Source: JBBSAT01 sp044223665
GTDB lineage: Bacteria > Myxococcota_A > Polyangia > Polyangiales > Sandaracinaceae
Length of the DNA stretch: 64,000 nucleotides
Assembly (NCBI GenBank): GCA_044223665.1
Contig: JBGALT010000008.1
Span: 1-64,000 of the forward strand
Direction: 5' to 3'
Part shown: piece after piece, positions 1 to 7,987 of the stretch
How the letters are laid out: each line of letters begins with the position of its first letter
How positions within the stretch are numbered: the first letter of the stretch is position 1
Made by a program: the position numbers and the translations under genes
Notes under the pieces: model-generated
What the model was told of the DNA's origin: nothing
The model's input: the letters and a program-made list of their open reading frames with translations, nothing else
The model's database searches: none

Positions 1-83
1 GCGCTCGCCTCCGCGAGGGCACGCGTCCGCTCCTCCTGCTGCGCCCCGAGCGAGCTCGCGAGCGCACGCAGGCCGTCGCTCAC
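1..83 (-). CDS. N-terminus of an unidentified protein, cut by the window edge
   Basis: On the minus strand a GTG at 81-83 overlaps the TGA of the upstream lipoprotein gene (80-82) as GTGA, the four-base coupling seen repeatedly in this window. The frame stays open to the left edge and gives 27 residues beginning VSDGLRALASSLGAQQEER. They are hydrophilic, rich in Ala, Glu, Gln and Arg, and look helical, with no signal peptide. The product cannot be identified from so little. The coupling suggests co-translation with the preceding lipoprotein gene. Confidence 0.5.
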   Translation of the reverse strand, partial: MSDGLRALASSLGAQQEERTRALAEAS

Positions 84-1711
84 GGCACGCTACCGCTGCG
101 CGCGCCGTGGACCGTCGCATCGGCGGTCCCGACCGGCGTCGCCGTCGCATCCAGCCAGTCGCCCGCGAGCATGCCCTCGAGGCGATCGACCCGCGCATCT
201 CCGTCGTCGTCGTGCGCAGCGAGCTCGCCATGCAGCTCGGCGCCGGCGATCGTCAGATCGAGCTCGGTGGCGCGCCGGGTGAGGCCGCCGCTCAGATCCT
301 CGAGCACGGCGAGGCAGGCTGCACGGCGGCAGCTCGCCTCGCAGCTGACGAGCGCGACGGTCCCGGTCGCATCGCCCGCGAACCCATCGAGCGACACGCA
401 CGCCTCTTCGAGCAAGCCCGCGAGGCTCTCGGCGCCGCCGGCCACCGCGGCCGCCTCCATCCATGCCATCGCCAGCGTCCCGATGGGCGCATCGAGCGGC
501 GCCGACGCGATGGTGATGGACTGGCCTGCCGGATCGGCATCGAAACGAAGCACACGCGCCATCGGAGCGAGCTGCACCAGCGTCAGCGTGTGGCCCTCTC
601 CGTCGTCACAGTCGAAGCGATCGGTCGTCACGAGCCCGCCGCCGGCGAGCCCGAGGGTCACTCCGAGGTGCGCCGTCGGCGCATCGAGCGCCACCGCGGC
701 GCGATCGAGCAGCGCCGCCAGCACGCTGCTCGGCGCCGTTCCGTCCGTATCGAGCCGCGCCCCGAGGGCGAGGTCGATCGCCTCCGTCCCGCGCAGCGCG
801 TGCAAGAGCGCCGCGTCGGTCGTTCCGCCCCCGCGGACGAGCTCGGCCTCCACGGCGTCGAGCAGGAGCGTCGCGTCGCCGCCACGGGCGGCGCTCGCAT
901 CGCGCAGGCTCGTGGCCCACGCGACGAGCGGCTCGCCGACCGCGCCGCCGCTCGTGATCGCGAAGTCGACGTCGTAGGCGCCGTCGACGCCGAGGGGCAC
1001 GTCGAGCAAGACCACGTCGACCACGGTGGTCTGATCGCGAACCGCCATCACGCCCGAGACGCAGCCGACCGCTTCCGTCGCGAGCTCGCCCTGCGCGCGG
1101 ACGAGCAGCGCGTAGGTGAGCGTGGTCGGTAGGCCGCGCAAGACGACGTCGTCGGTAGACGACGAGACGGTGCGGCCGCCGCTGGTCGGCGGCATCGAGG
1201 TCAGCTGGCCGCAGGTCGTGCCGGGGACGAGATCGATCACCCGGTGCGTCACCGCGCGCATGCCCGTGTAGGGAGCGTGCACCGTGAGGTTCCCGAAGCT
1301 CGTGCCGACGCCCACGTCCACGTAGACGGCTGCAGGCGCCTCGCGCGCCGAGAGCCGCACGCGGAAGCTCGAGACCTCGCTGCCGGCGACGACGTCCACG
1401 TGCGCGAGCCCGGTCTCGTCGGTCGTGGCCGAGAGAGCGGAGAGCGTCGAGTCCTGCGCGGCGCCGTCGATCGCGGCCGTGATCGCGATGCCGGAGCGCG
1501 GGATCCCGGCGGCGTCGGTGTAGCGGACCTCGATCGTCGCGCGCTCGGCGTTGCGCAGCGTGACGGACGCCGGCGAGACGAGCGCGAGAGCGCCGTTGGG
1601 GAGCGTCGCGGCGTCGGACGAGCCTGCGTCCAGGGTGACGTAGGTGGGGCCCGAGCACCCGACCGCGACGCCTCCGAAGAGGACCGCCATCGCGAGCAAG
1701 CGAAGAAGCAT
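80..1711 (-). CDS. secreted lipoprotein with Big-1-like Ig domain
   Basis: A 543-residue protein of unknown function. I place the start at 1711 because it puts a hydrophobic signal peptide at the N-terminus, ending in a lipobox-like AVGC with Cys19; an in-frame ATG at 1795 would add 28 Arg/Pro-rich residues. A short Asp/Ser linker follows, then about residues 40-130 resemble a bacterial Ig-like (Big-1) module of the type that begins with PASVTLRN and has a TDETGLAHVDV strand. The remainder is Ala/Leu/Asp-rich without a family I recognise. It is probably an outer-membrane or periplasmic lipoprotein. Its stop overlaps the GTG of the next gene. It lies in the same direction as the MopE-repeat gene upstream, 166 bases away. 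Function is not inferred. Confidence 0.7.
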   Translation of the reverse strand: MLLRLLAMAVLFGGVAVGCSGPTYVTLDAGSSDAATLPNGALALVSPASVTLRNAERATIEVRYTDAAGIPRSGIAITAAIDGAAQDSTLSALSATTDETGLAHVDVVAGSEVSSFRVRLSAREAPAAVYVDVGVGTSFGNLTVHAPYTGMRAVTHRVIDLVPGTTCGQLTSMPPTSGGRTVSSSTDDVVLRGLPTTLTYALLVRAQGELATEAVGCVSGVMAVRDQTTVVDVVLLDVPLGVDGAYDVDFAITSGGAVGEPLVAWATSLRDASAARGGDATLLLDAVEAELVRGGGTTDAALLHALRGTEAIDLALGARLDTDGTAPSSVLAALLDRAAVALDAPTAHLGVTLGLAGGGLVTTDRFDCDDGEGHTLTLVQLAPMARVLRFDADPAGQSITIASAPLDAPIGTLAMAWMEAAAVAGGAESLAGLLEEACVSLDGFAGDATGTVALVSCEASCRRAACLAVLEDLSGGLTRRATELDLTIAGAELHGELAAHDDDGDARVDRLEGMLAGDWLDATATPVGTADATVHGARSGSVP

Positions 1712-1803
1712 CCAGACGAGTGTACCGCTCGGCGCGGCCGCCGGCATCCTGGAAGGATGAGGCGGGTGGGATCGCCGACGGTGGTCCGCGACCACCCGTC
1801 CAG

Positions 1804-1886
1804 CTCACGCCTCGCGTCCGCTCACTGGCGGCTCACGCCTCGCGTCCGCTCACTGGCGGCTCACGCCTCGCGTCCGCTCACTGGCA
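1804..1886. repeat. 28-bp tandem repeat, three copies, covering a stop codon
   Basis: A 28-base unit beginning CTCACGCCTCGCGTCCG is repeated at 1804, 1832 and 1860, the third copy ending within the coding sequence. The third copy contains the TGA (1878-1880) and the last codons of the MopE-repeat gene, so the end of the gene appears to have been tandemly copied into the downstream spacer. There is no hairpin followed by a T-run, so it is not an obvious terminator. Confidence 0.85.
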
Positions 1887-3821
1887 CTCGCCCGTCATCG
1901 CGTTGCACGTCGGCATGCCGGGCAAGAGCATCTGGCAGAAGGAGTTGCCGCCGTAGAAATTGCAGCGCGGCGCGCAGATGCTGTAGCTCCCCGTCCAGCA
2001 CGTCTGCTCCAGCGTCCCGACCGAGCCGCAGAACGACTGGTCGAAGCAGCGGCAGGTGAACTCGTCGGCGTTGCCGTCGCCGTTGTCGTCGCGCCCGTTG
2101 CAGCACTCCCCCATCGGCCCGAAGGGCGAGCAGTCGGGATCGGCGCAGTCGGCGCGCCCGTCGCGGTCGTCGTCGACGCCGTTCGTGCAGGCCGCGACGC
2201 CGAGCTCGTTCTGGATGACGGGGCCACCGTCGAGGGGCGGCCCGGCATCGCGCGGGCCAGCGTCCACGAGGCCGCAGCCCGGGCGATTGCGGCAGTCGTT
2301 GTCCGCGCAGTCCACGAGGCCGTCGCAGTCGTCGTCGATGAAGTCGGTGCAGCGCCGCTCGGTGCGCGAGGTCGGCGTGCAGATCGGCGGGCACGAGGGG
2401 TCCCGGCCGGCGCAGAACGGATCCTCGCAGTCGAACAGGCCGTTGCAGTCGTCGTCGAGGCCGTTGTTGCAGACCTCGGGGAACGTGCAGACGCCGCACA
2501 TCGGGGTGCGCGCGCACTGCGGATCGCTGCAATCGAAGAGGCCGTTGCAGTCGTCGTCGCGCATGTCGAGGCAGTTCACCTCGATGGGGGCCGTCGGCAC
2601 GCAGGTCATGCCGCAGCCGGGCTGGCGCGCGCAGATCGGATCGAGGCAGTCGAAGAGGCCGTTGCAGTCGTCGTCCTGCCCGTCGAAGCAGAACTGCTCG
2701 AAGGGCGCGGTCGGAACGCAGCCGCACTGCATGCCGCAGGCGGGATCGGTGCAGTCGAAGAGGCCGTTGCAGTCGTCGTCCTGCCCGTCGAAGCAGAACT
2801 GCTCGAAGGGCGCGCGGGGGACGCACCCGCACTGCGTGGTGCACGCGGGGTCCGCGCAGTCCGGCAAGCCGTTGCAGTCGTTGTCGCGCCCGTCGAAGCA
2901 GCTCGACTCGAAGGGCTCGCAGACGTTGCACTCCGGCCGGCTGAGGCAGGCGAAGTCCGAGCAGTCGACCAGGCCGTTGCAGTCGTTGTCGACGCCGTCG
3001 CGGCAGGACTCCGGCGTGACCGACGAGACGCAGCCGGCGCCCGTCACGCAGAAGTCCATCGTGCACGAGTTGCCGTCGTCGCAGCGCAGCGGCGAGCCGC
3101 CCTGGCATCGGCCGTCGGCTGCGCAGAACTCGACGCCGTTGCACGGGTCGCCGTCGTCGCAGAAGCCGCCGGGCCCGCAGGGACGGATCTGGCAGCCGAT
3201 CATCGGATCACAGACCTGCCCGGGCGAGCACTCGCCGGAGTTGGCCTGGTGCGCGCAGCCGAAGCCCTCGATGCAGACGTCGTCGGTGCAGCTGACGCCG
3301 TCGCTGCAGTCCATCGGCGGAAGCGTGGTGCACAGCGCCGTCGAGAGGTCGCAGACCTCGCGACCGTTGCACTGCAAGCCGTCGTCGCAGTCCAGGTCGC
3401 TGCGGCAGCCCGTGGTCGTCGGAACGCAGCCCACGTTCGGAACGCAGCGGTTGTTCGGCGGGCAGAGGTTGTCGTCCGGCCGCGAGACGCAGCCGGCGCC
3501 CTCGACGCATTCGTCCGTGGTGCACCGCACTCCGTCCTCGCACGAAGGCGGCGGCGTACGCAGGCACTGACCGCCGACGCACGCCTCGAAGCCGTTGCAG
3601 ACGAGGTTGTCGTCGCAGTCCCGATCGCTGTTGCAGCGGCCGCCATCGCTCGAGGAGTCGGGGAAGCCGACGTCGCGCGGGCCAGCGTCGGAGCGGGGCC
3701 CGGTGTCGGGCTCGGCGAGGTGGAGCCCGGTGCGGACGCCACAGCCCGAGGCCACGATCGCCAGCGAGACCGAAGCCAGAGCGAGGGAGCGGAAAGCGAA
3801 GAACGAAGCGGAGGCGCGCAT
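1878..3821 (-). CDS. large Cys/Asp-rich MopE-repeat lipoprotein
   Basis: A 647-residue secreted protein. The start at 3821 gives a clean lipoprotein signal (IVASGC, Cys27), and a ribosome-binding AGGGG lies 6 bases upstream; an ATG 30 bases further out is less likely. After an Asp/Pro-rich linker come several Cys-rich units of the form CNGxExCxxxxC..CDDGxxCTxDxC (about residues 60-260). Then follow about nine MopE-type repeats (about 270-630) with the core DDDCNGLFDCxDPxC. Repeats of this kind are known in Methylococcus MopE and many myxobacterial surface proteins, and the Asp pattern resembles calcium-binding loops. The last two repeats are degenerate (DDDRDGRADC, DDNGDGNAD). The protein probably sits on the outer membrane and binds metal, but the ligand and role are inference. 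Confidence 0.8.
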   Translation of the reverse strand: MRASASFFAFRSLALASVSLAIVASGCGVRTGLHLAEPDTGPRSDAGPRDVGFPDSSSDGGRCNSDRDCDDNLVCNGFEACVGGQCLRTPPPSCEDGVRCTTDECVEGAGCVSRPDDNLCPPNNRCVPNVGCVPTTTGCRSDLDCDDGLQCNGREVCDLSTALCTTLPPMDCSDGVSCTDDVCIEGFGCAHQANSGECSPGQVCDPMIGCQIRPCGPGGFCDDGDPCNGVEFCAADGRCQGGSPLRCDDGNSCTMDFCVTGAGCVSSVTPESCRDGVDNDCNGLVDCSDFACLSRPECNVCEPFESSCFDGRDNDCNGLPDCADPACTTQCGCVPRAPFEQFCFDGQDDDCNGLFDCTDPACGMQCGCVPTAPFEQFCFDGQDDDCNGLFDCLDPICARQPGCGMTCVPTAPIEVNCLDMRDDDCNGLFDCSDPQCARTPMCGVCTFPEVCNNGLDDDCNGLFDCEDPFCAGRDPSCPPICTPTSRTERRCTDFIDDDCDGLVDCADNDCRNRPGCGLVDAGPRDAGPPLDGGPVIQNELGVAACTNGVDDDRDGRADCADPDCSPFGPMGECCNGRDDNGDGNADEFTCRCFDQSFCGSVGTLEQTCWTGSYSICAPRCNFYGGNSFCQMLLPGMPTCNAMTGECQ

Positions 3822-4025
3822 GCTGTACCCCTGGTCGGTCGAGGGTAGCAAGTCCGCGCCCGAGAGGCGAAAAGCCGCGCCATTCGGCGTGACCAGCCTC
3901 TCACGCGCCGATCACGACGCGCCGGCTCGGTGCCGAGCCACGGCTTCCGACGACCCAGCGCCCTCGCCCACGAGGCGCGAGGCCGGACGTGGGGCCTCGC
4001 CCGCCGAGCCAGGCAATCGACGCGG

Positions 4026-4820
4026 TCAGCCGCCGCCCTCGCCCTTGCCCGAAGGCTCGACGTACGTGAGCGCCGCCTTGACGTAGTCGCGGTTCATGCG
4101 CGCGATGAAGGCCACGCTGATCTGCTTGGGGCACGCCGCTTCGCACTCGTAGTGGTTCGAGCAGCCGCCGAAGCCGAGCTCCTCGTGCGTCTTGACCATC
4201 TTGAGGACGCGCGCGTCGCGCTCGGCCTGGCCCTGCGGGAGCAAGCCCAGGTGGCTGATCTTCGCGCCCATGAACAGGCTCGCGCTCGCGTTCGGGCACG
4301 CCGCCACGCAAGCGCCGCAGCCGATGCACGCGGCCGCATCCATCGCCTCGTCGGCGATGGGCTTGGGGATCGGGTGCACGTTGGCGTCGACGGCCGAGCC
4401 GGCGCGCGCGGTGATGAAGCCGCCCGCCTGGATGATCTTGTCGAAGCCGGTGCGATCGACCGCGAGGTCCTTGATCACCGGGAACGCCTCGGCGCGCCAC
4501 GGCTCGACCCACACCTCTTCGCCGGTCTTGAAGTGCCGCATGTGCAGCTGGCAGGTCGTCGTCGCCTTCTGCGGGCCGTGCGGCCGGCCGTTCACGACCA
4601 TGCCGCACATCCCGCAGATGCCCTCACGGCAGTCGTGATCGAAGACGATCGGATCCTTGCCCAGCTCGACGAGGCGCTCGTTGACGACGTCGAGGAACTC
4701 GAGGAACGACGCGTGCGTCGAGATCTCCTTCGCGTACTGCGAGTAGTCCTCGAACTTGCCGGCGTCCTTCGGCCCGTTCTGGCGCCAGACGTGCAGCTTC
4801 AGATCGATCGTCTCGCTCAC
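4026..4820 (-). CDS. sdhB: succinate dehydrogenase iron-sulfur subunit
   Basis: A 264-residue electron-transfer subunit of complex II, which passes electrons from the flavoprotein to the membrane quinone site. The N-terminal half carries the [2Fe-2S] ligands Cys64, Cys69, Cys72 and Cys90 in CREGICGMCG. The C-terminal half has CIGCGACVAACP and CEAACPKQI, which hold the [4Fe-4S] and [3Fe-4S] clusters. Translation starts at a GTG that overlaps the sdhA stop as GTGA (4817-4820), so the two subunits are translationally coupled. It is last in the order sdhC-sdhA-sdhB. About 200 bases without a gene follow. Confidence 0.96.
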   Translation of the reverse strand: MSETIDLKLHVWRQNGPKDAGKFEDYSQYAKEISTHASFLEFLDVVNERLVELGKDPIVFDHDCREGICGMCGMVVNGRPHGPQKATTTCQLHMRHFKTGEEVWVEPWRAEAFPVIKDLAVDRTGFDKIIQAGGFITARAGSAVDANVHPIPKPIADEAMDAAACIGCGACVAACPNASASLFMGAKISHLGLLPQGQAERDARVLKMVKTHEELGFGGCSNHYECEAACPKQISVAFIARMNRDYVKAALTYVEPSGKGEGGG

Positions 4821-6775
4821 TTGTAGCTCCTGGTCGCGAGGTGAACGTTCTCGAACTCGAGCTTCTCGGCGTGACGCACGTGGTTGCCCTCGCGCGCGTC
4901 GACGCCGCTTCCCTTCCACTCCCAGGCGGCCACGTGCGCGAACTTGTCGTCGTCGCGCACGCACTCGCCGTCCTTCTGGTGCTCGACGCGGAAGTGACAG
5001 CCGCAGCTCTCGTCGCGCTCGAGCGCGTCGCGGCACATGAGCTCGCCGAGCTCCATGAAGTCCGCCACGCGGCCCGCCTTCTCGAGCTCGCGGTTGAGCG
5101 ACTCGCCGCCGCCCACGATCTTCATGTCGGCGTGGAACTCGTCGCGCAGCTTCGGGATCTCCGCGAGCGCCGTCTTCAGGCCCTCGGCGCTGCGCTCCAT
5201 GCCGCAGTAGTCCCAGATGATCGAGCCCAGGCGCCGGTGGAAGTGGTCGACCGTGTGCTTGCCCTTCTGGCCCGCGTCCACGAGCTTCTGGTAGCGCGCG
5301 CTCGCTTCCTTGTGCGTGCTCTTCACCGACGCCGTGGACTCGCTCACCGGCTGGTCCTTGAGCGTCTTGGTCGCGCCGGCGAGGTAGTTGCCGATCACGT
5401 AGGGCAGCACGAAGTAGCCGTCCGCGAGGCCCTGCATCAGCGCGCTGGCGCCCAATCGATTGGCGCCGTGGTCGCTGAAGTTCGCTTCGCCCGCGACGAA
5501 GAGGCCCGGGATCGTGCTCTGGAGGTCGTAGTCGACCCAGAGGCCGCCCATCGTGTAGTGCGTCGCCGGGTAGATGCGCATCGGCGTCTCGAACGGGTCG
5601 TCGCCCGTGATGCGCTCGTACATCTCGAAGAGGTTGCCGTACTTCTCGGCGATGGTCTGGCGACCGTCGCGTGCGATCGCGTCGGCGAAGTCGAGGTAGA
5701 CGCCGCGGCGCACGCCCATGATCTCGGGGCCGACGCCGAGGCCCTCGTCGCAGCGGAACTTCGCCTGGCGCGAGCTGACGTCGCGCGGCGCGAGGTTGCC
5801 GAAGCTCGGGTAGACGCGCTCGAGGTAGTAGTCGCGGTCGCCCTCGGGGATCGACTTCGGGTCCTTGGTGCAGTCTTCCTTCTTCTTCGGCACCCAGACG
5901 CGCCCGTCGTTGCGGAGCGACTCGCTCATCAGCGTGAGCTTGCTCTGGTACTCGCCCGCCTGCGGGATGCAGGTCGGGTGGATCTGCGTGAAGCAGGGGT
6001 TCGCGAACGCCGCGCCGCGCTTGTGCGCGCGCCAGATGGCCGTGGTGTTGCAGCCCTTGGCGTTCGTCGAGAGGTAGAAGACGTTGCCGTAGCCGCCCGT
6101 CGCGAGGATCACGACGTCGGCGAGGTGCGACTCGATCTTCCCGGTGACGAGGTCGCGCGTGACGATGCCGCGCGCGCGCCCCTCGTGGACGATCACGTCG
6201 ATCATCTCGCAGCGGGTGTGCATCTTCACCTTGCCGCTCGCGATCGTGCGCTCGAGCGACGAGTAGGCGCCGAGGAGCAGCTGCTGGCCCGTCTGGCCGC
6301 GCGCGTAGAACGTGCGCGAGACCTGCGCGCCGCCGAAGCTGCGGTTGGCGAGCAAGCCGCCGTACTCGCGGGCGAACGGCACGCCCAGCGCGACGCACTG
6401 GTCGATGATGTTCGCGCTCACCTCGGCGAGGCGATACACGTTGCTCTCTCGCGCGCGGAAGTCGCCGCCCTTCACCGTGTCGTAGAAGAGGCGGTAGGTG
6501 CTGTCGCCGTCGCCCTGGTAGTTCTTCGCGGCGTTGATGCCGCCCTGGGCGGCGATCGAGTGCGCGCGGCGCGGCGAGTCCTGGTAGCAGAACGCGTCGA
6601 CCTCGTAGCCGAGATCGGCGAGCGACGAAGCGCCGGCCGCGCCCGCCAGGCCCGTGCCGACCATGATGATCTTGAACTTCCGCTTGTTCGCGGGGTTCAC
6701 GAGCTTGTTGTCGAACTTGCGCTGGCTCCAGCGCTTCTCGATCGGCCCGGTGGGGACGTTGCTCTTCAGTTCCAT
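4817..6775 (-). CDS. sdhA: succinate dehydrogenase flavoprotein subunit
   Basis: A 652-residue FAD-binding catalytic subunit that oxidises succinate to fumarate. The dinucleotide-binding GTGLAG is at residues 40-45, and RRAHSIAAQGGINAA holds His72, the expected covalent flavin attachment. Further family motifs include HPTCIP and TMGGLWVDYDLQ. The length and the single cytochrome subunit next door fit the type B complex of epsilonproteobacteria and Bacillus rather than the four-subunit E. coli type. The ATG at 6773-6775 is followed upstream by a proline codon and an in-frame TGA (6779-6781) that ends a leader reading frame which begins with the same 22 codons. A GGAG lies in front of this ATG. 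Confidence 0.96.
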   Translation of the reverse strand: MELKSNVPTGPIEKRWSQRKFDNKLVNPANKRKFKIIMVGTGLAGAAGASSLADLGYEVDAFCYQDSPRRAHSIAAQGGINAAKNYQGDGDSTYRLFYDTVKGGDFRARESNVYRLAEVSANIIDQCVALGVPFAREYGGLLANRSFGGAQVSRTFYARGQTGQQLLLGAYSSLERTIASGKVKMHTRCEMIDVIVHEGRARGIVTRDLVTGKIESHLADVVILATGGYGNVFYLSTNAKGCNTTAIWRAHKRGAAFANPCFTQIHPTCIPQAGEYQSKLTLMSESLRNDGRVWVPKKKEDCTKDPKSIPEGDRDYYLERVYPSFGNLAPRDVSSRQAKFRCDEGLGVGPEIMGVRRGVYLDFADAIARDGRQTIAEKYGNLFEMYERITGDDPFETPMRIYPATHYTMGGLWVDYDLQSTIPGLFVAGEANFSDHGANRLGASALMQGLADGYFVLPYVIGNYLAGATKTLKDQPVSESTASVKSTHKEASARYQKLVDAGQKGKHTVDHFHRRLGSIIWDYCGMERSAEGLKTALAEIPKLRDEFHADMKIVGGGESLNRELEKAGRVADFMELGELMCRDALERDESCGCHFRVEHQKDGECVRDDDKFAHVAAWEWKGSGVDAREGNHVRHAEKLEFENVHLATRSYK

Positions 6776-6943
6776 GGGTCAGGCTCCAGCCTGCGAGGTC
6801 GTACGGGGGCTCGGGGTGCCCGAAGGGCCCCCGCGTGCGCCGCTTGCGGCGCGCAGAAACGCAGCGTCGAACTTGCGCTGGCTCCAGCGCTTCTCGATCG
6901 GCCCGGTGGGGACGTTGCTCTTCAGTTCCATCGATCAGGCTCC
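6710..6943. repeat. direct duplication of the sdhA start (two 78-bp copies, 156 bp apart)
   Basis: Bases 6710-6775 and 6866-6931 are identical over 66 bases. With the flanking AGGCTCC-containing part included (6710-6787 and 6866-6943) they match over 78 bases with two mismatches. Both copies carry the translation start of sdhA and its upstream region. The offset of 156 bases is exactly 52 codons, so the copies are in the same frame, but a TGA lies between them. The event looks like a recent tandem duplication with about 78 bases of unrelated sequence in between. Confidence 0.95.
6779..6931 (-). CDS. 50-residue leader ORF duplicating the SdhA N-terminus
   Basis: This frame starts with an ATG 17 bases after the sdhC stop, with a good AGGAG about 8 bases in front. 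The first 22 residues are identical to SdhA (MELKSNVPTGP onward). The remaining 28 (beginning AAFLRAASGAR) are unrelated and low in complexity. The frame stops at TGA 6779-6781, one codon before the real sdhA ATG, so a ribosome ending here could reinitiate on sdhA. It may be only a duplication remnant, but the better ribosome-binding site belongs to this copy. The alternative that it extends SdhA is excluded by the in-frame stop. Confidence 0.5.
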   Translation of the reverse strand: MELKSNVPTGPIEKRWSQRKFDAAFLRAASGARGGPSGTPSPRTTSQAGA

Positions 6944-6948
6944 TGCGA

Positions 6949-7641
6949 TCACGGAACGTCCGCCCCGACGACGCGGGCGAGGACGAGGAGAGGAATGAGC
7001 ACGTTGCCCAGGCCCACGAAGGTCGCGAACGCAGCCGCGCCGCGCTGGAGCGTCGGCCGGTAGCGCGGGTGGTTGAACCCGATGCTCTGGAAGAGCGCCT
7101 GCCCGCCGTGGAAGAGGTGCAGGCAGAGCAGCGCATTGGCCGCCATGTAGAAAGCCGTGATCCACCAGATCCGGAAGCCGTGCACGAGGTTCTCGTACAC
7201 GTGGCCCTCCTGGAACTCGTAGCCCGGCACCACGGGCGCGCCGCCGGTCAGGTGGGCGAGGTGAAACACCACGTACGCGAGAAGGAACAGCCCCGTGAGC
7301 GGCATCGTCGTGCGCCCGAGCGTCTGCAGGAAGCTCATCGGCGCGGCTTCCTTGTAGTCGCGGTAGCGAGTCTTGCGCGCCGCTCGCGCCCGCGCGTTGA
7401 CGTCGATCGTGAGCACCACGTGCGTCACGAGCGAGAGCAAGAGCGTGATCCGCACCGCCCAGAGCAGCTCCGGGATCGCGTGCAGCATGTGCCCGTAGTC
7501 GTCGAGGGCCTCTTGGCCGGCGAACACGAGCAGGTTTCCTGCGAGGTGACCGATCACGAAGCCGAACAAGATCACGCCCGTCACACCGACGATCGCCTTC
7601 TTGCCGACGGTCGTGTCGACCAGAGTCAGAGCCTTCTGCAT
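6949..7641 (-). CDS. sdhC: succinate dehydrogenase cytochrome b subunit (type B)
   Basis: A 230-residue integral membrane protein with about five hydrophobic segments (about 16-40, 60-80, 110-130, 155-178, 205-225) that anchors complex II and carries two hemes and the quinone site in the Bacillus-type enzyme. Candidate heme histidines lie in VIGHLAGN (His32), His74, FHLAH (His127, His130) and LHLFHGGQALFQSIG (His175, His178), the last being a family signature. It is the first gene of sdhCAB and has about 350 bases of non-coding sequence upstream, where the promoter must lie. A separate sdhD gene is absent, as expected for this type. Confidence 0.93.
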   Translation of the reverse strand: MQKALTLVDTTVGKKAIVGVTGVILFGFVIGHLAGNLLVFAGQEALDDYGHMLHAIPELLWAVRITLLLSLVTHVVLTIDVNARARAARKTRYRDYKEAAPMSFLQTLGRTTMPLTGLFLLAYVVFHLAHLTGGAPVVPGYEFQEGHVYENLVHGFRIWWITAFYMAANALLCLHLFHGGQALFQSIGFNHPRYRPTLQRGAAAFATFVGLGNVLIPLLVLARVVGADVP

Positions 7642-7987
7642 GTCTTTCTACCGCTCGGCGCGCGCTCGGAGCTCCCGGGAAGGGAGGGGGGTACGCGGCT
7701 CGGGGCGAACGCATACACCCCATGGGGCCGAGGATCAAAGACGAAAGTGCCCAAAGTCGCTGGACGCCTGCAATCGGCGAGTCCGACGACCCGGAGCTCC
7801 GATCCGGGTCATCGGACGTGCGGGTGGGAGCCCGAGGGAGGGCCCGCGGCCCTTCCTCGGTGGGGCCCGCGGGGAGGGCACGAGCTTGCTCCGCAAGCGT
7901 AGTGGCCCTCTCCGCGAGTACGTCGGTGCGGGGGTCGATTCGCGGAACGCGGATCGAACTGCCGGGCCGATGTACTAGGCTGGCCCG
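7642..7987. other. intergenic region with several hairpins, divergent spacer before sdhC
   Basis: About 350 bases between sdhC (leftwards) and the barrel-like gene (rightwards); both promoters should lie here. It holds a strong inverted repeat at 7781-7817 (15-bp arms beginning GTCCGACGACCCGGA, one mismatch, 7-base loop), a second at 7833-7859 (12-bp arms, one mismatch, 3-base loop) and a short one at 7884-7898. None has a T-run, so they are not typical terminators. I see no reliable coding frame or convincing sigma-70 boxes. Confidence 0.6.
7781..7817. repeat. 15-bp inverted repeat
   Basis: Arms 7781-7795 and 7803-7817 pair with one C/A mismatch around a 7-base loop. The sequence sits in the sdhC upstream spacer. 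It could be an operator, an mRNA structure or a mobile palindrome. There is no T-run on either side. Confidence 0.8.

Noticed and set aside
4026..7136. One long protein of about 1036 residues running through sdhA into sdhB
   Set aside because: The frame is open, but only its last 264 residues make sense as SdhB; the real flavoprotein lies in another frame.
7642..7987. Terminator for sdh or the neighbour in the spacer hairpins
   Set aside because: Both flanking genes point outward from this spacer and the hairpins have no T-run, so transcription termination is not their likely role.
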